Shown here: positions 15,960 through 23,288 of the stretch, one piece after another
How positions within the stretch are numbered: position 1 is the stretch's first letter
How the letters are laid out: each line of letters begins with the position of its first letter
Assembly (NCBI GenBank): GCA_016782885.1
Contig: JADHXQ010000047.1
Span: 1 to 35,441 of the forward strand
Direction: 5' to 3'
Length of the DNA: 35,441 nt
Origin: Phycisphaerae bacterium
GTDB lineage: Bacteria > Planctomycetota > Phycisphaerae > SM23-33
Notes under the pieces: generated by a model
What the model was told of the DNA's origin: nothing
The model's input: only the letters and a program-made list of their open reading frames with translations
The model's database searches: none
Program-made: the position numbers and the translations under genes

Positions 15960-18284
15960 ATGACAACACTGCCAACACACGAGCACACACCGAGCATTGT
16001 GACCGCGGGAAACGTGCCCCTGTCACCGATACCCAGGCCCGGTCGGCCTGCCGTCAGAGCCGGCGGTATGACCGGGCATGATGTCATGCGGATCATTCGC
16101 AAGCATCTGTTGCTCATCATTATCATGCTGTTGGTGTTCACTCTCGCCTCGATCGGCGGCACGATGGTGTGGCTGAGATACGCACCTACGTATACATCCA
16201 CCGCCCGCCTCAGTGTCACTCCGCCACGGACTAACGTCTTCGCCACTGGCGATCGCGGCATCGCCAGCGACCTGGATATCCTCAAGCAATCTTTCGTGAA
16301 CGTCGCAAAGGTCGATTCCGTGCTGCGCAGGGCAATAAATGAGGATGATGCTGAAGATGGAAGGAAACGGGACCGGATCCGCAAGACGGCTTATTTTACC
16401 GGTGACTTGACCGGAACCATCAGCCTGCTGCAAGACGAGCTATCTGTTGCGGCCATCAGAAACACAAACATGATCCGAATATCACTGAGCGGAACAAACC
16501 CCGAACATTTGCCTGAAGTCGTCAACGCCGTTGCGGATGCTCTGGTTTATCAGTCAACCCTAGCCTCCAGGGCGAAGCGGGCCGAGCAAATGAAAAGCCT
16601 GAACGATCAACTTGATGACACCCTCAATACAATTTCAGCCCAGCGTAAAGCAATCGAACAGATTCGAGGCGCGTCAGAAGTGCCTCTCATGCGAGAGCGC
16701 CGAAATATTACACAGATCTCTCTGCAATCACTGACCTCTTCACTGACCCAACTCAGACTCGTCAAGGCACAGGCCCAAGCGACCCTCGACGCTCTCAAGG
16801 AACAGCAGAAAGCCGGTACTCTTGCTAAATCGCTCGAGGTAATGCAGGCGCTGGAACAAGACGCCACGTATCGTTCACTGGTAGTTACCGCCGAGAACAT
16901 CCAGATAGAACTCAGGAGCCTCGAAGATCGCCTTCTTCCCGAACACCGGAGCATCAAAGCGACTACCGCCCGCCTGAAAACCGTCGAGGCGAAGCGGGAT
17001 GAAATGAAAGCCACACTGGTCCGGAAACAGGTCAAGGCAATGATACAGCAACAGGAATCCCAGGTCATCGCAGTCAGCGAGCGACTCCTGGCAGTGGGGA
17101 ACCAGTATCTTGAAGAGTCCAATAGTTTGCGCGACCTGGGTACAAGCCTGTCAAAGATCGGTACACTTGAAGCCTCCATAGAAAGATTGCAGACCAGAGC
17201 TGAGCAGTTGAATGCGGCTTTGCTGCAGTTCCGCATCGCGATGGGCGAAGCCCCCATCAGCATGCAGTCGCCGGGCGAAACACCCATCAGACCATCGATG
17301 CCCAAATATACCATCATGGTGCCCGTCGGCGTTATGCTGGGGCTGGCTTTCGGGTTCGGACTGGCGTTCCTGCTGGAACTGATGGATACATCCATCAGGA
17401 GCCCCGCTGACATTTCCAGAAAGATCGACCTTCCGCTGCTCGGAATGATTCCACACGAAGACGATATGGACGAAGAAATCGAAGACATGAGGACCCTGAT
17501 GCTCACCAATGCGGATTCTCTTGCAGGTGAAGCATACAGGCAAATCCGCACCTGCCTGTTGTTCAGTGGACCGGCCAGCCAACGCCGGTCACTGATGGTC
17601 ACCAGCCCGTCACCAGGCGACGGACGAACCGCGGTGACCTTGAATCTGGCCGCTTCGATCGCTCAGGGTGGGCGAAAGGTCCTGGTTGTAGACGCCAACT
17701 TCCGACAACCTTCGCTGAGCAACCTGTTCCCGCAAGCTTCGACCAATGGCCTGAGCAGCGCTCTGGTCGGACAGGGACGATGGGAAGACAACGTCCACCA
17801 GGTCGAGAGAAACCTCTCGATAATGACGGCAGGACCGCTACCGCCAAATCCCGCGGAATTGCTCGGCAGCGAACAGATGAAAACAATTATTGGTGAAATG
17901 ACCGCCCAGTACGACCAGGTCATCTTCGATGCCGCACCAGCCCTGGTGGTGACCGATCCCTCGGTGCTTGGTACGCAAGTCGATGGTGTAATCATCGTTA
18001 TACGGGCCGGAACAAGCACCCACGGAATCCTGCAGCGCACCCGCGATATATTCCTCCACGTTGGAGCTCACGTCATCGGCGCCGTGCTGAATTGCGTTCG
18101 CACCACCGCGGGCGGGTATCTCAAGAAAAACTACAGCACGTTCTACGAATATCGCAGTCAGCAGCTTCCGGCCTCTACCGACATTCAGAGGCCCAGTCCG
18201 CCATTCCCGCCGGAACCCCAGCCAACCGAAGATATCGCATCGTCCAGCCAGACCGAGCCCACGGAGGATGCGGACCTGAGTTGA
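15960..18284 (+). CDS. Wzz chain-length determinant fused to degenerate BY-kinase (Wzc-like)
   Basis: Protein of 774 residues. The ATG at 15960 is supported by GGAGAG (15948-15953); an upstream TTG (15921) would overlap the TPR gene. Layout: membrane segment LLIIIMLLVFTLASIGGTMVWL, a Wzz periplasmic domain with long coiled coils, a second membrane segment (YTIMVPVGVMLGLAFGFGLAFLLEL), then a cytoplasmic tyrosine-kinase domain. Such fusions control polysaccharide chain length and polymerisation. The kinase site is unusual: Walker A reads SPSPGDGRTAV with Arg556 where catalytic Lys is expected, Walker A' is VVDANFR (Asp578, but Asn580 for the second Asp), and Walker B is FDAAP (Asp657) rather than DTPP. 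A short Tyr cluster remains (Tyr720, 725, 729, 731). It may be a weak or dead kinase. Confidence 0.85.
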   Translation: MTTLPTHEHTPSIVTAGNVPLSPIPRPGRPAVRAGGMTGHDVMRIIRKHLLLIIIMLLVFTLASIGGTMVWLRYAPTYTSTARLSVTPPRTNVFATGDRGIASDLDILKQSFVNVAKVDSVLRRAINEDDAEDGRKRDRIRKTAYFTGDLTGTISLLQDELSVAAIRNTNMIRISLSGTNPEHLPEVVNAVADALVYQSTLASRAKRAEQMKSLNDQLDDTLNTISAQRKAIEQIRGASEVPLMRERRNITQISLQSLTSSLTQLRLVKAQAQATLDALKEQQKAGTLAKSLEVMQALEQDATYRSLVVTAENIQIELRSLEDRLLPEHRSIKATTARLKTVEAKRDEMKATLVRKQVKAMIQQQESQVIAVSERLLAVGNQYLEESNSLRDLGTSLSKIGTLEASIERLQTRAEQLNAALLQFRIAMGEAPISMQSPGETPIRPSMPKYTIMVPVGVMLGLAFGFGLAFLLELMDTSIRSPADISRKIDLPLLGMIPHEDDMDEEIEDMRTLMLTNADSLAGEAYRQIRTCLLFSGPASQRRSLMVTSPSPGDGRTAVTLNLAASIAQGGRKVLVVDANFRQPSLSNLFPQASTNGLSSALVGQGRWEDNVHQVERNLSIMTAGPLPPNPAELLGSEQMKTIIGEMTAQYDQVIFDAAPALVVTDPSVLGTQVDGVIIVIRAGTSTHGILQRTRDIFLHVGAHVIGAVLNCVRTTAGGYLKKNYSTFYEYRSQQLPASTDIQRPSPPFPPEPQPTEDIASSSQTEPTEDADLS

Positions 18285-18308
18285 CCGTGCTGCAAACTTG
18301 TACCTCTC

Positions 18309-18340
18309 CGAAGTCCTCGACCACAAAGTCGGGGGCTTCG
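18309..18340. terminator. Stem-loop terminator at the end of the export operon
   Basis: CGAAGTCCTCGAC (18309-18321) pairs with GTCGGGGGCTTCG (18328-18340) around the loop CACAAA; all 13 positions pair if two G-U wobbles are allowed. On the plus strand it is followed by TTTCGTTC, a fair T-rich tail. It lies 25 bases after the kinase stop in the convergent gap, and may also slow minus-strand transcripts leaving the beta-helix gene. Confidence 0.65.
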
Positions 18341-18399
18341 TTTCGTTCAGGTTTCGGCGGATGATGAGGCACTCATGGCACTGGTGCAAAGGCGTGGTA

Positions 18400-20241
18400 T
18401 CATTTCTTCGCCCGCCAAGGTCTGAATTTTACTGTCACTACAGCGCTCGGCTTGTCTGAAAATCCTACCCACCACGGATCAAGTGACGGTGGAAACGGAG
18501 GATGGAACAGCGCGGACTTGCCGACGGACCATCGCGGACCGGGGCGGGAGAACTTCCATTTCGTCCCGTAGGGGGTCGCCCCCAGGTTCTTGTGCATGTC
18601 CTTGTACTCCGCAGCGTCCAGACCGCATTCCTTAACCGCCGCCAGCACGTAGTCGGCGCTGAGTGAGAAGTTCGGCCTGCTCAGCTCTTTTTCGGCGCCG
18701 AGTTTTCCTTTCGCCGCCAGTTCGCTCAGGCTTGGAGCTGCGGCGTCATTGCGATCCGTTCCGGGCTTGACGAACGGAGCGGTGTCGATGCTGGACGGAA
18801 TCTCTCGCGGCACATCCTTACCGGCTGCGAGAGAAGGTCCGCAGCAGAAGTTGCTCCTGTCGACCTGAAGGCCGAACTGGACCGGCAGGCCGCCCCAGCT
18901 TTTCCAGTCGCGGGCGTAGATTATGTTGTTTGCAACCGTGTTGTCCTTGAAATATGGTTTGTGGCTGGTGTTGGCTCCCCATTGAACGCCGCACTTTGTA
19001 TGCACCAGCGTGTTGTTCCGTATCGTCATGCCGGTGGTCGGGCGGGGTTTCCAGGGATTGGAGAACTTGAAGATCACCCCCCAGGGCAAACCATATTCGG
19101 GAGAAACATATACGATGTTGTTCTCTATGGTCACGCCGCCGCCGTGTACCGGCGAGAGCCCCAGCATGCAGAATCCGTCCAGAAAGACGTTGTGACCCAC
19201 ACGCACGCCCGCGTACTCCACGGTGTCGAATTCAATGGAATCGTCCGCGCAATTGTGCAGCAGATTGTAAGAATACTCGTTGACCAATGCCGGATCCCTG
19301 GAGACCGTCGCGGCGTTTCCAATCCCGTCATAGCAGTCGTGGAGGTAACAGTGCCTTATCTTCCAGGCCCTCGCCCGGCCTCCGGGGAAAATCCCCGTCC
19401 CGCCCAGGACGCTGGAATACATCGCCTTCCACGTGTCGCTGCCCGTAAGCTGCCCGTAACGCACCCATTCATAGGCCGGGTAGTTGCTGAACTGGCAGTA
19501 TTCGATGGTGATATCGGACGGTGCGAACTCCTGATTGTCCTTCCGGGCTCTCCGCCCGACTATCGCCCGGTAAAAACCGAAGAAATAGCAGTCCCGGATC
19601 ACGATGTGCCTGCAGACCTCCGAGTCGCGCGACGGTCCAAGCCGCACCGCGGCCTCCGGCGCCGCGCGAAAGCGCAGCCCTTCGACCACAATGTGCTGCT
19701 GACCGGCGATGTCCAGCAGCACCCGGGCATCCGGCCTGCTTATTGCGATATTCGCCTTGTTAGGATCGGCCCCGCCGAGAAGGCGGATATACATTTTCTC
19801 ACCCTGGCGGAAAAAACCCTCCTGCGGGGTCTTCCTTCTGGTGCGGAGTTCGTTGGCGTTCTTGTAGTTGTATAGATTCCGGCCGTCGGCAATCACCCAG
19901 ACCTGACCGGTGCCACTTCCTCTCCAGTTCTTTGATATCCACTTTGTCTTGTAGATAGCGCCATCGACCTTCTCGAACTTCGGCGTTGTCTTCATCGCTC
20001 CGGTGATGATGGCTTTGCCCGGGACCTTGGCCTTGATCGTGATCGGATTGCCTGCCGTTCCGCTTTTCGCCAGTTTGAAGCTCTGGTGGTAGATCCCGTC
20101 GGCCAGCAGCAGCGTATCTCCCGGTTTAAGCCCGTCTGCGGCGTCCTGCAGGCTTCGTCCGGGCTTCACGGTTACGGTTTCAGCCAGGACCGGGCTCGCG
20201 GCCAACAGGCTGATGATCACAAGGAATGAAAGCGATTTCAT
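18400..20241 (-). CDS. Secreted right-handed beta-helix protein (possible polysaccharide lyase)
   Basis: Protein of 613 residues starting at ATG 20241, preceded by AGGAG six to seven bases upstream. A signal peptide is clear (MKSLSFLVIISLLAASPVLAE). VTVKPGRSLQDAADGLKPGDTLLLADGIYHQSFKLAKSGTAGNPITIKA is the usual N-terminal cap of parallel beta-helix enzymes. Repeated rungs follow (HIVVEGLRFRAAPEAAVRLG, HIVIRDCYFFGFYRAIVG, VTIENNIVYVSPEYGL, MTIRNNTLVHTKCGVQWG). The fold is shared by chondroitinase-B/alginate lyases (PL6) and pectin-acting enzymes. The specific activity cannot be read from sequence. It is the last gene of the minus-strand glycan locus. Confidence 0.75.
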   Translation of the reverse strand: MKSLSFLVIISLLAASPVLAETVTVKPGRSLQDAADGLKPGDTLLLADGIYHQSFKLAKSGTAGNPITIKAKVPGKAIITGAMKTTPKFEKVDGAIYKTKWISKNWRGSGTGQVWVIADGRNLYNYKNANELRTRRKTPQEGFFRQGEKMYIRLLGGADPNKANIAISRPDARVLLDIAGQQHIVVEGLRFRAAPEAAVRLGPSRDSEVCRHIVIRDCYFFGFYRAIVGRRARKDNQEFAPSDITIEYCQFSNYPAYEWVRYGQLTGSDTWKAMYSSVLGGTGIFPGGRARAWKIRHCYLHDCYDGIGNAATVSRDPALVNEYSYNLLHNCADDSIEFDTVEYAGVRVGHNVFLDGFCMLGLSPVHGGGVTIENNIVYVSPEYGLPWGVIFKFSNPWKPRPTTGMTIRNNTLVHTKCGVQWGANTSHKPYFKDNTVANNIIYARDWKSWGGLPVQFGLQVDRSNFCCGPSLAAGKDVPREIPSSIDTAPFVKPGTDRNDAAAPSLSELAAKGKLGAEKELSRPNFSLSADYVLAAVKECGLDAAEYKDMHKNLGATPYGTKWKFSRPGPRWSVGKSALFHPPFPPSLDPWWVGFSDKPSAVVTVKFRPWRAKK

Positions 20242-20272
20242 AACAGGCTCCTTTCTATGGTGCATCTCTGCT

Positions 20273-20365
20273 TCATCGGGTGCGTTTCGCTTTGCGGGTC
20301 TCCTCGGCACCCAGGCTTACAGCAGCGATCAGCAGGATTAACCATAATGTGAGATTCTTCTTCAT
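20273..20365 (-). pseudogene. 30-codon remnant: signal peptide joined to a DUF4838-like 3' tail
   Basis: A minus-strand frame of 30 codons starts two bases after the SGNH gene stop (ATG at 20365). It encodes a clear signal sequence (MKKNLTLWLILLIAA, then VSLG) followed directly by AEETRKAKRTR and a stop. The full DUF4838 protein of this window ends AEEVGKAKRKR with its stop at the same place. The bases around both stops also match well, from the GAGGAG codons through CGATGAAG. This looks like an internal deletion that removed nearly all of a DUF4838 paralogue. A functional short exported basic peptide is the alternative. Confidence 0.6.
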
Positions 20366-20367
20366 CC

Positions 20368-22581
20368 TTAGCGCTTCCGCACCCGGGTGATGCTGAAATC
20401 GTCCAGATCAGCCCCGCTTTCTTTGAATGCGGGCCGCTGAACGCCGCCGGTGGCTCTCTGCTCTTTTCGTTTTTGCGATCTGCTCAATTTCACCGTCGTG
20501 ATCTTATCGAGATCTTCGGGCTTTATGGAGGCGGAAAAGACGAGCAGGACATCGCCCCTGCCGCCATATTCGAAGCCCAACTCCTGGAACCCCGGTTTCG
20601 GCGTATCCTTGTAGTTCTTTTCGGCGAGCTTCCGGAGCTTCGCGCCGCCCCTGGCCGTGACCGGGGCCCCAACGGCATAGAGCTTGCCCTCCCGTTGAAC
20701 GGTTACGGCCGCTTCCGGAGACTTGCCGAAGTCGACGCTGTAGATGCTGACGATGACATGTCCGTTTTTTCCGATGCCGTACTGCCTGAAGCCGAAGCGG
20801 CAGTCACCGGCTTTGCCGCCGAACCGGCGACCGTCCACCAGAATGCAAAACGACTTGAGCGACCCCTTGCGAAACTTGTATCCGTTGGCGGCGATGCCGA
20901 TGAACAGGTCCGATATCTCCCGCTTCGTATTGTGAACCGAAACGCCCGGGAAATAGACGTCCCTCGGCGATTGCGCGTTCAGTTTGAATGTCTCGTCGAC
21001 CTGCATGCTCCTGATGTCGGGGAGGTAATCAAAACTGTCGAACCACACTGTCTCTTTGCCCAAAACCTTCATGGAGTACCGGGCAGTGTCCGACCCGTCC
21101 ACATCGGCGACCTTCACCTTGAAGGTTACGGTCTTTCCGGCATCGGAGAGCGCGGGAATACCTGAAAATACCCCGTCGGGGGAAACCGTCAGCCAGTCCG
21201 GCCCGTCGACTTTGGAGAAGGTCAGCTTGTCGTTGTTCGGTTCGTACAGTTCCGAACTCCACGTCTTGTGAAATCCGTACCTGACACCGTTGCTGAACTT
21301 CAGTCCCGCAATGACGGGCGACCTTTTGAACGCATCGGCGTTGAAGACGGGCGCCGCCCCCGCCATGACGTGGACGATCAGGTCGCTTTTGTCGACCCAG
21401 CCGCTTTTGTCCGTGACGGTGAGCCTGCCCTTGTATTCGCCGACGGCGGGGGGAGTCCCCGAAACCGAGCCGGCCGGCTTGACCGTCAGCCAGCCCGGCA
21501 GTTCCTTGCCGGTGAACGTCAGCTTGTCCCTGGAGAGATCCGACACCTCGCGGACAAGGGAGGAGTTGATGGCGCGGCCGGGGACGGCAAGCAGACGCAC
21601 GGGATTGTTCTTGAAGGACGGGTAATCGAGGATGGCGCGGGCATACCGATGCCCCATGGTGGTCAGGCCCGAACGGTTGAAGTGGATCGTATTGTTGGGC
21701 ATTCTCATGGTCTTTCCGGTAGGCTTGCCCTCATCATCGGCGAGATGCCGCGTATGCTCGACGCAAAGCCCGCAGTTGGACGAACGGACGTGGGCCGCTT
21801 GATCGATGTAGTCTCCGATGTTGGCCAGCACGCGCGTGATGGTCCCGCAGGATTCACTTCCAAAATGGTCTTTCTGCGGGATGGAATTGCTCGCCATGCG
21901 GGTCAACTGCCCCGTGACGAAGGGCAGGGCGGGCATGTCGAGGTCCGACCGGATGTCACGGACGATACCCAGCAGGTTGTCCTTGAAACTGACGTATCGC
22001 CCCACGCCGGTGGTGTTGGATTCCCCCTGGTGCCAGAGAACTCCTTTGAACGTGCCCGATTTCTTCAGGCGCGCCAGATTACCGGGGTACATCGCGTTGC
22101 CCTTGACGAAGAAACCGATCTGCTTTCCGCCATAGGCACTGGCGACCAGTCCCACCTTCACCGCCGGATCGCCCAGCAGTTGCAGGTATTTCTTAGCGAA
22201 GGGAATCGGAAGGGAGAAGCTTACCTTGTTGTGCTTGACGAGGGGGTGCGCAGCCGGCCTCCAGCCTCCCGCTCTGTAGGCGAGAACACGGGGCGCCGGA
22301 TCGGTGACCGGGTCATATCGGCCCTTGTCATTGTAGAGATGGCTCTCCTTGAAGCCCCCGGCCATGTTGGACTGTCCCAGACAGACGAAGATGTGAAAAT
22401 TCTTCCTGTCTTTCGGGATCTCCCAGTCCTTGCCCGCCGCCTTCGCGTCAGTCGATGGCCGGGCGTCCGATTTCTCCGCTTTCGGCTTCTTCTGCGCCGG
22501 TTTTTCTTCGCCTTTTCCGACGGCCTCCATACCGCCAAGCGAAGCTGCGATGATTGCCACAACGAGGCCCGTTGTCTTCAT
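20368..22581 (-). CDS. Secreted SGNH-type esterase (CE6/sialate O-acetylesterase-like) with Ig-like repeats
   Basis: Protein of 737 residues starting at ATG 22581, with AAAGGTGA upstream. The signal peptide (MKTTGLVVAIIAASLGG) is followed by a Lys/Ala/Pro linker. Block I is HIFVCLGQSNMAGG with nucleophile Ser71, and a second block is GVLWHQGESNTTG, both typical of carbohydrate esterases removing acetyl groups. The His block reads NNTIHFNRSGLTTMGHRYA, with Asn where the family's D-x-x-H Asp would be expected. Residues about 370-560 hold two putative Ig-like (He_PIG-type) repeats: LPGWLTVKPAGSVSGTPPAVGEYKGRLTVTD and GPDWLTVSPDGVFSGIPALSDAGKTVTFKVKVAD. A C-terminal beta-rich domain follows. Likely a secreted glycan deacetylase in this locus. 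Confidence 0.78.
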   Translation of the reverse strand: MKTTGLVVAIIAASLGGMEAVGKGEEKPAQKKPKAEKSDARPSTDAKAAGKDWEIPKDRKNFHIFVCLGQSNMAGGFKESHLYNDKGRYDPVTDPAPRVLAYRAGGWRPAAHPLVKHNKVSFSLPIPFAKKYLQLLGDPAVKVGLVASAYGGKQIGFFVKGNAMYPGNLARLKKSGTFKGVLWHQGESNTTGVGRYVSFKDNLLGIVRDIRSDLDMPALPFVTGQLTRMASNSIPQKDHFGSESCGTITRVLANIGDYIDQAAHVRSSNCGLCVEHTRHLADDEGKPTGKTMRMPNNTIHFNRSGLTTMGHRYARAILDYPSFKNNPVRLLAVPGRAINSSLVREVSDLSRDKLTFTGKELPGWLTVKPAGSVSGTPPAVGEYKGRLTVTDKSGWVDKSDLIVHVMAGAAPVFNADAFKRSPVIAGLKFSNGVRYGFHKTWSSELYEPNNDKLTFSKVDGPDWLTVSPDGVFSGIPALSDAGKTVTFKVKVADVDGSDTARYSMKVLGKETVWFDSFDYLPDIRSMQVDETFKLNAQSPRDVYFPGVSVHNTKREISDLFIGIAANGYKFRKGSLKSFCILVDGRRFGGKAGDCRFGFRQYGIGKNGHVIVSIYSVDFGKSPEAAVTVQREGKLYAVGAPVTARGGAKLRKLAEKNYKDTPKPGFQELGFEYGGRGDVLLVFSASIKPEDLDKITTVKLSRSQKRKEQRATGGVQRPAFKESGADLDDFSITRVRKR

Positions 22582-22654
22582 GTTTGTCACCTTTCTCTGT
22601 CGCATTCGGTAAGAGAGTCTGCGATCCCAATCGTTGACTGAACGGCAGGGCCGG

Positions 22655-23288
22655 TTATTTCCGAGCGGGCGCCGTCCGCCCATCTCCATGCTGTTTCTTG
22701 AGCATCGCTTTCAATTTTTTCACCACTTCCGGGTGCGAGTCGTAGAGGTTCGTGGTCTCGCGCCAGTCCTTCTCCATGTCGTACAGCGCCCCTTCCTTCC
22801 CCTCTCCGTGGTTGACCCTGCCGCTTTTGGACATATACTTCCACTTTCCGTGGCGAATACCCATGGCCCCGCGGATGTCGTGATGGAGGATGGACGTGCG
22901 AATCGCCTTCTTCTCGCCAAGTAATGCCGGCAGCACGTTATAGCTGTCCTCGCCCATCGCATCGCTCAAATGATAACCCGTTATGGCGGCAAACGCAGCC
23001 ATCATGTCCGTCAGGCAGATCAGGACATCGCTTCGCGCGCCGGCGGCGATCTTCTTCGGCCACCGGGCAATGAAGGGAACGCGGTGCCCGCCTTCGTGCA
23101 GTGTCCGTTTCTGGCCGCGGAACTCGCCGTTTGTCTTGTGTCCTTTCTTCCGCGCCGGCCAATCCGGTTCGGCTCCGTTATCGCTGGTGAAGATGACCAG
23201 TGTGTGCGCTCGATTGCCTACAAGCGTCAAGCCGATAACCCTCGTATTCTTCGCGTCGGACCGTATGTCAAACAATCTGCAAACTGAA
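22655..23288 (-). pseudogene. Sulfatase fragment lacking the N-terminal catalytic half
   Basis: About 206 codons match only the C-terminal half of a type I (formylglycine-dependent) sulfatase: TLVIFTSDNGAEPDW (metal-binding DN), FRGQKRTLHEGGHRVPFIARWP, then HGKWKYM and LYDMEKDWRETTNLYDSHPEVVKKL. Whole family members are usually about 450-550 residues. The N-terminal part with the C-x-P-S-R modification site is absent, and the frame begins at a TTG only 13 bases beyond the PQQ gene stop. Resemblance fades upstream of TRVIG. No N-terminal half is found elsewhere in the window. It is best read as a decayed gene left by a deletion or recombination. Confidence 0.75.

Noticed and set aside
16607..17602. 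331-codon minus-strand ORF rich in Ser and Arg
   Set aside because: Antisense to the Wzz-kinase gene; low-complexity mirror composition.
21268..22641. 457-codon plus-strand ORF, and similar ones at 29411-30619 and 33116-34066
   Set aside because: Mirror frames of the SGNH, SUMF1 and DUF4838 genes, which carry real motifs and signal peptides.
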